From Patescibacteria group bacterium UBA6220 (GTDB lineage Bacteria; Patescibacteriota; Minisyncoccia; Minisyncoccales; Minisyncoccaceae), in the NCBI GenBank assembly GCA_002421745.1, contig DISC01000003.1:75940-127791 (forward strand): a DNA stretch of 51,852 bases. Reading direction: 5' to 3'. The translations under genes and the position numbers were made by a program. The notes beneath the pieces are model-generated. The model saw nothing but the letters and a program-made list of their open reading frames with translations. It made no database searches and was not told where the DNA came from. Below, piece after piece: positions 22,007 to 29,298 of the stretch; the first letter of the stretch is position 1; every line of letters starts with the position of its first letter.

Positions 22007-22024
22007 AGTAAAAACCTAGCTTGT

Positions 22025-22051
22025 TTTATAATTAATTACTCTAATTGTCAA
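22025..22051 (-). promoter_or_regulatory. Promoter of the 122-residue membrane protein gene
   Basis: On the minus strand the perfect -35 TTGACA (22046-22051) is followed after 15 bp by TATAAA (22025-22030). The ATG is 18 bases further on. Confidence 0.65.
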
Positions 22052-22089
22052 TAGTTTAATTCCTTTAATTTTTATGCTAAATTAAAAGC

Positions 22090-23706
22090 ATGAATATAAG
22101 AAAGCATATAGCAGAGATAGTTGCAAAATCAATAAAAGAATTGCAAAAATCCGGATCCGTTAGCTGGCGAATGGATGATTTTTTTATATCAAAAATAATT
22201 GTTTTAAAACCAAAAGAAAAACTGCATGGCGACTATTCAATCAGTATAGCTATGGAAATTGGTAAAAAAGAAAATCAAAATCCAATGGAAATTGCAGAAG
22301 CGATTAAAGAACAACTAGCTATGCAAGCTGATTTGTTTGATTATTTTGATTTAATTGAAGTATTAGCTCCGGGATTTATTAATTTTTATCTTTCCAAAAA
22401 GTATTTGTGGCAAGTAGCAGAAGATGTTATGCAACAAAAAGAGAAATTTGGTAATTTAGATTTGGGTAAAAAACAAAAAGTTCAAGTGGAATTTGTGTCT
22501 GCCAATCCAACAGGTCCATTAACTGTGGGGAATGGGCGCGGTGGTCCATACGGAGATGTATTGGCCAATGCGCTGATTAAAGCTGGATACAAAACTGAAA
22601 AAGCTTATTACGTTAATGATTATGGTCAACAGATAGTTGCGCTAGGACATTCGGTTTTAAAAGATGCGGATGCAAAATATACAGGCGAATATATTGATGA
22701 GTTGAACAAAAGTTTGGCTTCAAAAATAACTGACCCGTACAAGTTGGGAAAAGAAGCAGCTAAGATTGTTTTGGAAAATATCAAAACTACGGTTGAAAAA
22801 TTAAATATCAAATTTGATGAATGGTTTTCGGAAACAAAATTGTATGACAATGGGGAAGTGGATAAAGTCGTGGAGTTTTTAAAGAAAAAAGATTTTATCT
22901 ACGAGCAAGATGGGGCTCAGTGGTTTAAGGCTACGCAATTTGGAGATGAGCGCGATCGCGTGCTTGTAAAAACAGATGGCACTAATACGTATTTAGCTGG
23001 GGATATTGCTTATCATAAATATAAATTTGAAAAACAAAAATTTGATAAAGTTATTAATATCTGGGGAGCAGATCACTTTGGAGATGTGGCTGGATTGATG
23101 GCCGGAGTGGAGGCAATCGGACATAAAGATAAATTGCAGATTGTGCTTTTGCAGTTTGTAACCGTGGTCAAAGACGGCAAGCCGGTTAAAATGTCAAAGC
23201 GTCTGGGTACAGCAATTGCTATGGATGATTTATTAGATGAATTATCAGCAGATGTAATTAGGTTTTTCTTTTTACAAAAATCTGCGAACACGCATCTTAA
23301 TTTTGATATGGATTTAGCCAAAGAACAGTCAGACAAAAATCCTGTATTTTATGTTCAATATGCTTATGCGAGAATCGCAAGTATCTTGAGAAGCGCTGAG
23401 GCCGGAGAAATAAAACAAATTAAAAATATTGAATTATTAATTCATCAAAAAGAACTAGATCTAATCAAACAAATTAGTCGATTGTCAGAGGTAGTGGAGG
23501 ATACGGCTATGGATTATCAAGTGCATCGCTTGACTCAATATGCTTTGGATTTGGCCACAGCTTTTCATCAATTTTATAATGATTGCCATGTGTTGGTGGA
23601 TAATGAACAATTAAAACAAGCTCGCTTGGGATTATTGATGGCTACGCAGATTGCTCTAAAAAATACTCTGGACATCTTGGGCATCTCTGCTCCAGAAAAG
23701 ATGTAA
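22090..23706 (+). CDS. argS: Arginyl-tRNA synthetase
   Basis: A 538-residue class I synthetase with an N-terminal Add-1 domain, FVSANPTGPLTVGNGRGGPYGDVLA at about 135-160, the KMSKS loop PVKMSKRLGTAIA, and a C-terminal DALR-type anticodon domain ending LGISAPEKM. The HIGH-equivalent, usually LHVGH in this family, reads LTVGN, so both His positions are replaced. Everything else is intact, so I take it as an active lineage variant. The -10-like TATGCT lies 11 bases before the ATG. It is transcribed away from the small membrane genes. Confidence 0.95.
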   Translation: MNIRKHIAEIVAKSIKELQKSGSVSWRMDDFFISKIIVLKPKEKLHGDYSISIAMEIGKKENQNPMEIAEAIKEQLAMQADLFDYFDLIEVLAPGFINFYLSKKYLWQVAEDVMQQKEKFGNLDLGKKQKVQVEFVSANPTGPLTVGNGRGGPYGDVLANALIKAGYKTEKAYYVNDYGQQIVALGHSVLKDADAKYTGEYIDELNKSLASKITDPYKLGKEAAKIVLENIKTTVEKLNIKFDEWFSETKLYDNGEVDKVVEFLKKKDFIYEQDGAQWFKATQFGDERDRVLVKTDGTNTYLAGDIAYHKYKFEKQKFDKVINIWGADHFGDVAGLMAGVEAIGHKDKLQIVLLQFVTVVKDGKPVKMSKRLGTAIAMDDLLDELSADVIRFFFLQKSANTHLNFDMDLAKEQSDKNPVFYVQYAYARIASILRSAEAGEIKQIKNIELLIHQKELDLIKQISRLSEVVEDTAMDYQVHRLTQYALDLATAFHQFYNDCHVLVDNEQLKQARLGLLMATQIALKNTLDILGISAPEKM

Positions 23707-23802
23707 AATGAAAAAGATACTGAAAAGTTGTATGATTTATATAATAGATAGTGCAAAAAATTAATATTAATTTATTGAAATAAAAAAGAAAAGATAAAGC
23801 GA

Positions 23803-24603
23803 ATGCAAAAGCCATACTATAAAAAAAACAATTTTACTCTATATAATGCCGATAGTTTGGAGTTTTTAAAAACATTACCAGAGAATTCAATTGATATGAT
23901 TTTTGCCGATCCTCCTTATTTTCTTTCGAGTGGTAGTTTTACTTGCCAAGCTGGGCAAAGAGTTAGCGTAAAAAAGGGTGACTGGGATCTTAGTAATGGG
24001 CTTAAGAAAAATTTTGAATTTCACAATCAGTGGATTGAAGCATGTAGAAAAGTTTTAAAACCAAGTGGTACGATTTGGATAAGCGGAACTTATCATTCTA
24101 TTTATCAGTGCGGTTTTGCTTTAGAAGTAAATAAATTTCATATTTTAAATGATATTAGTTGGTTTAAACCAAACGCTTCTCCAAATTTAAGTTGTCGATT
24201 TTTTACTGCTAGTCACGAGAATTTAATTTGGGCTAGAAAAGAAAAAAGCGCAAAACATATTTTTAATTACGATATAGTAAAAAATAGAGACTGGCCAGAA
24301 GATCAGATGAAGAAGCCTGGCTTACAAATGCGATCGGTTTGGTCAATAAATACTCCAAAACCAACAGAAAAGAAATTTGGAAAACATCCAACCCAAAAAC
24401 CTATAGACCTATTAAAAAGAATCGTTTTGGCAAGTACTAATGCAGGAGATACAATTTTAGATCCTTTTACTGGGAGCTCGACCACTGGATTGGCTGCTTA
24501 TTTTTATGGTAGAAATTTTATAGGAGTAGATATGGAAAATAAATATTTAGATTTATCTATTAAAAGATTTGAAGAATTAAGAAAAAAAATTAAAGAAAGC
24601 TAA
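23803..24603 (+). CDS. DpnA-like adenine DNA methyltransferase (GATC type)
   Basis: A 266-residue beta-class methyltransferase. Motif IV is MIFADPPYFLS (DPPY at 36-39) and motif I is ILDPFTGSSTTGLAA (from about 218). KPYYKKNNFTLYNADSLEFL, RVSVKKGDWD, WISGTYHSIY, PNLSCRFFTASHE and KHPTQKPIDLLKRIVLAST parallel the second methylase of the DpnII system (M2.DpnII). That enzyme methylates adenine in GATC, also on single-stranded DNA. The gene ends 3 bases before a DpnII-like endonuclease. No separate Dam-like (M1) methylase is present in the window. Specificity is inferred from similarity. Confidence 0.88.
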   Translation: MQKPYYKKNNFTLYNADSLEFLKTLPENSIDMIFADPPYFLSSGSFTCQAGQRVSVKKGDWDLSNGLKKNFEFHNQWIEACRKVLKPSGTIWISGTYHSIYQCGFALEVNKFHILNDISWFKPNASPNLSCRFFTASHENLIWARKEKSAKHIFNYDIVKNRDWPEDQMKKPGLQMRSVWSINTPKPTEKKFGKHPTQKPIDLLKRIVLASTNAGDTILDPFTGSSTTGLAAYFYGRNFIGVDMENKYLDLSIKRFEELRKKIKES

Positions 24604-24606
24604 AAT

Positions 24607-25530
24607 ATGATTTTTTTACCATTTTATAGAGAAAAATTAGGATGCAAAAACGAAGATGAAGTTTTTGATTATTTAATTAAAAATTTAAAACCAAGTATTT
24701 TATTATGGTCGTATTTTGTAAATTGGGAAAAGGTTTTTGAAAATACCAAAAGAATTGAAATCGCATTAAATAATTTAAACTATCTTATTGGGAAGGCTGA
24801 TTTTGATAAAGAGTTTAAGTTTTTAATTAAGCAATACCCCGAGGTTGTAAAAGCTATTCCTGCTTTGGTGGTTAGAGATGGCTCGAATACTAGCAATTTT
24901 AGTATTTTAGTGGATTATCAAAATAAAAAATTGGTTTACGAAGATTATGATTTTACTAAGAAAGATTTTACCGAGGAAGACGTTGAAAAATATTTAATAT
25001 TCGCGAAAGAAACTGGATTAAAAGATTTAATAACTTCGCAAAAAATTAAAAATCTTGTTGATTATATGGTTGGCGTAGAAGCTGGATTGGATAGTAACGG
25101 CCGAAAAAACAGGGGAGGGCATTCGATGGAAGATATAGTAGAGTTTTTTATTGCGGACTTATGTAAACAAAAAGGATTTAAATATTTAAAAGAAGCTACC
25201 GCAGAAAAAATAAAACAAAAATGGGGATTTGATGTGCCTGTTGATAAGTCGTCTCGTAGATATGATTTTGTAATTAATAATGGAGAAGATTTATTTATTT
25301 TTGAAACTAATTTTTATGGTGGTGGTGGTTCTAAATTAAAATCTACTGCAGGAGAATATCGTAATTTATATGATGTGTTGAGTGGAAAATATAAATTTAT
25401 TTGGATTACCGACGGCGCAGGATGGAGAAATACAGCGAGACCGTTAAGAGAAGCATTTAATTACAATGATTATATAATTAGTTTAAATATGCTTGAGGAG
25501 GGTATTTTAGAATATATTTTTATGCAATGA
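24607..25530 (+). CDS. DpnII/MboI-like type II restriction endonuclease
   Basis: A 307-residue protein. VDYMVGVEAGLDSNGRKNRGG and MEDIVEFF match the DpnII segment around VDYVTGVEVGMDTNGRKNR. YDFVINNGEDLFIFETNFYG and GGGSKLKSTAGEYR match the catalytic part FDFVIKN...EVNFYSGSGSKLNETA, in which Asp and Glu are likely metal ligands; here the second is FETNFY. FIWITDGAGW and LREAFNY also agree. DpnII cuts unmethylated GATC. With the preceding methylase it forms a compact two-gene restriction-modification unit between argS and a helicase gene. Confidence 0.88.
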   Translation: MIFLPFYREKLGCKNEDEVFDYLIKNLKPSILLWSYFVNWEKVFENTKRIEIALNNLNYLIGKADFDKEFKFLIKQYPEVVKAIPALVVRDGSNTSNFSILVDYQNKKLVYEDYDFTKKDFTEEDVEKYLIFAKETGLKDLITSQKIKNLVDYMVGVEAGLDSNGRKNRGGHSMEDIVEFFIADLCKQKGFKYLKEATAEKIKQKWGFDVPVDKSSRRYDFVINNGEDLFIFETNFYGGGGSKLKSTAGEYRNLYDVLSGKYKFIWITDGAGWRNTARPLREAFNYNDYIISLNMLEEGILEYIFMQ

Positions 25531-25590
25531 GCACAATAAAAAGTTTGAAAATTTTACAAAAAAATTAATTTATGGAAAAAATCAAAAAAT

Positions 25591-25616
25591 AGCCTGAGTG
25601 GGCTGCTTTTTGTTTT
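25591..25616 (+). terminator. Possible terminator after the restriction gene
   Basis: AGCC (25591-25594) can pair with GGCT (25601-25604), followed by GCTTTTTGTTTT. The stem is short but the T tract is good. Confidence 0.45.
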
Positions 25617-25626
25617 GGGGCAATAT

Positions 25627-25635
25627 TGCTATACT
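25627..25635 (+). promoter_or_regulatory. Extended -10 promoter of the PIF1-like gene
   Basis: TGCTATACT matches TGnTATAAT with one change. The -10 ends 6 bases before the ATG at 25642, predicting a leaderless mRNA. Confidence 0.6.
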
Positions 25636-25641
25636 AGGCAA

Positions 25642-26895
25642 ATGGAACAGGAAAAAGCATTCAAAATTTTAAAGTCTGGTGAAAACGTATTTTTAACAGG
25701 ATCCCCAGGAACAGGGAAGACTTTTTTGTTGAATAAATTTATTGATTATCTAAAAGATAAAAAAATAAAGGTTGGCATTACAGCTTCCACTGGCATTGCT
25801 TCAACTCATATTAGTGGCGTGACGATTCATTCGTGGGCGGGAATTGGAATAGCTAATAATATTAACGATCCGTATATTAAAAAGTTTTTAAAAGGTAAAA
25901 ATCCAAAATGGAAAGAAATTAGAAATACCGAAGTTTTAATTATTGATGAAATATCAATGCTTGATTCGCGACGCTTGTCTTTGGTAGACGAAGTATGTCG
26001 TGCTATCAAAGATCCTTTTCTTCCTTTTGGTGGATTGCAAACTATTGTTTGTGGGGATTTTTTTCAATTGCCTCCGATTAATGATAGGGGCGGAGATAAA
26101 GCTGAGTTTGCCTATAGTTCTTCGACATGGAATCAATCCAAATTAAAAGTTTGTTATTTGGAAAAGCAATACAGACAAAAGGATTTGGAATTTAGTGATA
26201 TTTTGCACGACATCAGAAGCGATAAAATAAATCCAAGTACAATAGAAAAAATAAGTACTAGATTAAATAAAGACATTAAGGGCTTTGAAAAAATTACTAA
26301 GCTGTATAGTCATAACCAAGATGTTGATAGGATTAATGATGAGGAATTGGCTAAGATAGAGGGGGAGGAAAAAGAATATGATATGTCGTATTCCGGAGCG
26401 CCTAAGGCGGTGGATTTTTTGAAAAAGAGTTGTTTGGCTCCAGAAACTCTGAAGCTAAAAAAAGGAGCGATTGTTATGTTTGTTAAAAATAAAATCAAGG
26501 ATGGTTATGTTAATGGAACTTTGGGAACTGTAATTGATTTTGATGAAAATGAATATCCTCTCGTAAGAATTGCCAGCGGTAAAGTTGTGAGTGTCGTAAG
26601 AGAAAGATGGAACATTGAAAACGGTGAAGAGATAGTAGCTTCTATTTGGCAATTGCCTCTGAGGTTAGCGTGGGCGATTACGATTCATAAAAGCCAAGGA
26701 ATGAGCTTAGATGCAGCAGAGATTGATTTGAGTAAATCATTTAATTACGGAATGGGTTATGTAGCCTTGTCTCGTGTAAGAAGATTGAGTAGTATTAAGT
26801 TGATGGGTATCAATGAAAATGCTTTAAAGGTAAACAAAGAGATTGTGGAAAAAAATAAAGAATTTATAATTTTATCAAAAGAAAACGAAAAATAA
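25642..26895 (+). CDS. PIF1-like helicase / RecD-related ATPase
   Basis: I start at the ATG at 25642 (MEQEKAFKILKSGENVFLTG); the 9 codons upstream belong to the promoter. The 417 residues have Walker A GSPGTGKT (20-27), TASTGIASTHISGVTIHSWAGIG (motif Ia region), VLIIDEISMLD (Walker B), CGDFFQLPP (motif III), EKQYRQ (motif IV) and AWAITIHKSQGMSLDAAEID (motif V), with YVALSRVRRLSSIKL (motif VI). This is the complete SF1B PIF1 set. Such helicases unwind DNA 5' to 3' and help with structured DNA. It follows the restriction unit but has its own promoter. Confidence 0.92.
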   Translation: MEQEKAFKILKSGENVFLTGSPGTGKTFLLNKFIDYLKDKKIKVGITASTGIASTHISGVTIHSWAGIGIANNINDPYIKKFLKGKNPKWKEIRNTEVLIIDEISMLDSRRLSLVDEVCRAIKDPFLPFGGLQTIVCGDFFQLPPINDRGGDKAEFAYSSSTWNQSKLKVCYLEKQYRQKDLEFSDILHDIRSDKINPSTIEKISTRLNKDIKGFEKITKLYSHNQDVDRINDEELAKIEGEEKEYDMSYSGAPKAVDFLKKSCLAPETLKLKKGAIVMFVKNKIKDGYVNGTLGTVIDFDENEYPLVRIASGKVVSVVRERWNIENGEEIVASIWQLPLRLAWAITIHKSQGMSLDAAEIDLSKSFNYGMGYVALSRVRRLSSIKLMGINENALKVNKEIVEKNKEFIILSKENEK

Positions 26896-26915
26896 TTTAA
26901 TTAAGTATTTTAAAT

Positions 26916-27302
26916 ATGAAAATAAAAAATCTTCTTATTTTATCAAATGTGTTGTTTGGACTTTTAGTGTTAGGTGCTGCATTGTTGGCAAATGGCTTAA
27001 AGTTCAATCCTTCTTATATCTTTTTTATCGGATATTTTGTATTTAATATTATTGCTGTTTTGTTTTTAGAAAAAATAAAAAAACCAAGAATTTTTGCTTT
27101 ATTAATTTCTGTTATAGATATTGCTATGTTTTTGTATTTTTTCTTTGGATCTATTTTAATAATGCTCGTTTTTTCTATTTTTATAGGCGTAGATGCTAGG
27201 GCGATATGTGCATTTTTGGCAATTATTATTCCGAGTATTTGGAATAGTATTTATTTCATAAAAGAGTTTTTTAAAAGCAAGGTAAGTAAAAATATTTCAT
27301 AA
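26916..27302 (+). CDS. Membrane protein, four hydrophobic segments
   Basis: A 128-residue hydrophobic protein (segments at about 5-25, 33-50, 60-78 and 80-115). The C-terminus is basic (IKEFFKSKVSKN). I recognise no family. Its TAA stop shares its last A with the ATG of the following amidohydrolase, so the two are probably translated from one message. Confidence 0.55.
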   Translation: MKIKNLLILSNVLFGLLVLGAALLANGLKFNPSYIFFIGYFVFNIIAVLFLEKIKKPRIFALLISVIDIAMFLYFFFGSILIMLVFSIFIGVDARAICAFLAIIIPSIWNSIYFIKEFFKSKVSKNIS

Positions 27303-28309
27303 TGAATGATCAGAAACAAAAATTTAATTTACCTCTTGTTAATGCTCATGCGCATGCGGCTATGGTTGGTTTTCGGGGGATAGGCGAGGATTTACCTTTG
27401 GATAAATGGCTCAATGATTGTATCTGGCCGGCTGAAGCAAAAATGGTTAATCCGCAGTTTGTTTATGAGCAAACAAAAATTGCGATCACTGAAATGAAAG
27501 AAAATGGAATAGCAGCTTTTATGGATATGTATTTTTTTGAAGATGAGGTGGCAAAAGCGGCAGAGGAAATGGCAATGACAGTAGTTTTGGGAGAGGGATT
27601 ACTAGATCTTAAGAGTCAATATATTTTTGATCAAGATTTAGAAAAAACGAAATTACTTTTCGAAAAATATAAAAATCATCCATATGTTAAAGTTTCAGTG
27701 GCTCCGCATTCTCCTTATACGGTAAGCGAGAAAAACTTGATTGTGGCTAAAAATTTAGCCAAACAACATAGTGCAATTTATAAAATTCATGCAGCTGAAT
27801 CAAAAAAAGAATTTGATGAAAGTATAATAAATTATGGATTAACTCCAATTGCGTATCTTGATAAAATAGGAGTATTGGATGAAAATACGGTTTTAATTCA
27901 TTGTGTTTGGTTAACAGATGAAGATATTAAAATTATTGCAAAAAGAAATTGTAAGGTTGTTCATTGTCCTTTGAGTAATCTTAAATTGGGTTCTGGAATT
28001 GCACCAATTGCAAAATTATTGGATGCGGGAGTAATTGTGGCTTTGGGTACCGATGGTGCAGCCAGCTCTAATAGATTAGACATATGGGAGGCTGGTAAAT
28101 TTGCTGGATTATTACAAAAAGGAATTAATCATAATCCAATGATTTTGCCCGCCAAACAAGTAATAAAAATGATGACCATTAATGGAATGAAAGCTTTGGG
28201 ATTGGATAATTTAAAAAATAAAACAATAAGTGAAATTGAAAAAGAAATAGAAGATAATAATTTTGATTATTTGTATCATCTTCAGTCACGAGATTTGGAC
28301 TTCCAATAA
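27302..28309 (+). CDS. Amidohydrolase, MtaD/SAH-deaminase-like
   Basis: A 335-residue protein with the metal-site motifs of the cytosine-deaminase-like amidohydrolases: VNAHAHAAM (HxH), KIHAAES, VLIHCVWLTDED and ALGTDGAASSN. KVVHCPLSNLKLGSGIAP and TINGMKALGLD are typical of the MtaD and TrzN/AtzA branch. Family members are usually near 430 residues with a beta-sandwich formed by both termini. Here both ends are shortened, so the enzyme begins at the first HxH strand. Deamination of an adenosine derivative is likely but the substrate is inferred. Confidence 0.8.
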   Translation: MNDQKQKFNLPLVNAHAHAAMVGFRGIGEDLPLDKWLNDCIWPAEAKMVNPQFVYEQTKIAITEMKENGIAAFMDMYFFEDEVAKAAEEMAMTVVLGEGLLDLKSQYIFDQDLEKTKLLFEKYKNHPYVKVSVAPHSPYTVSEKNLIVAKNLAKQHSAIYKIHAAESKKEFDESIINYGLTPIAYLDKIGVLDENTVLIHCVWLTDEDIKIIAKRNCKVVHCPLSNLKLGSGIAPIAKLLDAGVIVALGTDGAASSNRLDIWEAGKFAGLLQKGINHNPMILPAKQVIKMMTINGMKALGLDNLKNKTISEIEKEIEDNNFDYLYHLQSRDLDFQ

Positions 28310-28333
28310 TTTAGAATTCTGCTATAGTTTTAG

Positions 28334-28339
28334 TATAAT
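28334..28339 (+). promoter_or_regulatory. -10 element before the Cys-rich small gene
   Basis: Perfect TATAAT ending 19 bases before the ATG at 28359. The best -35 at 17 bp (TTAGAA) is poor. Confidence 0.5.
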
Positions 28340-28358
28340 AAAAATAATATTAAAAAAT

Positions 28359-28607
28359 ATGGAAGACGAAGAAAAAAAATGTGCTTGTGGTATGGTGTTA
28401 ACAGAAAAAACAGTATGTACTTGCCACCCAGAAGTATGTATCAATTGCTGTCCATGTGAACCAGATTGTACTTGTGGTTGTCAAGAAAAAAGGGATTCTG
28501 TTGAAGACGAAGAAGACGATGTTTCTGATGATGTCGAAGAAGGGGAAGGTGGTAATGAAGAAGAGGAGGAGGAAGAAGATACAGATGCAGACTCTGAAGA
28601 AGTATAA
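28359..28607 (+). CDS. Small protein with Cys-rich metal-binding-like head and acidic tail
   Basis: I use the ATG at 28359, giving 82 residues; the longer frame from 28263 overlaps the previous gene. Residues 8-44 hold 13 Cys in CxC, CC and CxCxC spacings (CACGMVLTEKTVCTCHPEVC, then CCPCEPDCTCGC), resembling a metallothionein or zinc cluster. Residues 47-82 are almost all Glu and Asp. I recognise no family. It has its own -10 element and a terminator, so it is an independent gene. Metal storage or a protein-protein role is only a guess. Confidence 0.65.
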   Translation: MEDEEKKCACGMVLTEKTVCTCHPEVCINCCPCEPDCTCGCQEKRDSVEDEEDDVSDDVEEGEGGNEEEEEEEDTDADSEEV

Positions 28608-28625
28608 TAATATAGATAAAATTAA

Positions 28626-28672
28626 GACCGATCCTCTTCTGCCAGTTGGCGGACGGCGGACCGGTTTTTTTA
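28626..28672 (+). terminator. Terminator with nested hairpin
   Basis: ACCG at 28627-28630 pairs with CGGT near 28662, followed by T6. Inside it, TCTGCCA and TGGCGGA form a second stem. It lies 19 bases after the Cys-rich gene. Confidence 0.7.
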
Positions 28673-28707
28673 TTGATAAAAGCACTGAAAAATGCTAATT
28701 TAGCAAT

Positions 28708-29298
28708 ATGAACAAAGATTTAAAAAATAAGTATTTTTTATTAAGACACGGAAAAAACATTCATCAAACAGAAAAAAAAGACATTGTTTATGGCTATCCA
28801 GACGACACACCTCCTTGTGTATTAATAGAAGATGGTATTGAAGAAGCTCAAAAAGCGGGAGAAGCGTTAAAAGATAAAAATATTGATGTGATTTTTTGTT
28901 CAGATGTTTATCGAACCAAACAAACCGCGGGAATTGTAGCAGATGTGATTAGTTTTGATAAAAATAAAATAATTTATGACGAAAGATTGAGAGATATTAA
29001 TTGGGGAATTTTTTCCGGAAAAAACAAAAAAGAAGCATGGGATTTTTATGGAAATGATATGTTAAGAAAATTTGAAGAGCCAGTACCCGAAGGAGAAAGC
29101 TGGAATCATTGCCAAGAAAGAATGGCAGCGGTTTTAAACGATTTGGAAGATAAGTTTGAGAATAAAAATATTTTAATTGTTTCGCATGGAGACCCTTTAT
29201 GGTTGTTGGAATGCACTATGCGCGGGATTGCTCCCAAAGATTCTATTATAGATAATGAAAGAGAAATTTTAACTACTGGAGAAATTAGAGAAATATGA
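28708..29298 (+). CDS. Histidine phosphatase family protein (phosphoglycerate mutase-like)
   Basis: A 196-residue protein. YFLLRHGKN has the catalytic RHG motif, FCSDVYRTKQTAGIV the second Arg, DERLRDINWGIFSG the acidic general-acid region, and ILIVSHGDPLW the second catalytic His. It lacks the features that would mark a glycolytic mutase, so a small-molecule or phosphoprotein phosphatase is as likely. Its end overlaps the ileS ATG by 4 bases. Confidence 0.85.
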   Translation: MNKDLKNKYFLLRHGKNIHQTEKKDIVYGYPDDTPPCVLIEDGIEEAQKAGEALKDKNIDVIFCSDVYRTKQTAGIVADVISFDKNKIIYDERLRDINWGIFSGKNKKEAWDFYGNDMLRKFEEPVPEGESWNHCQERMAAVLNDLEDKFENKNILIVSHGDPLWLLECTMRGIAPKDSIIDNEREILTTGEIREI

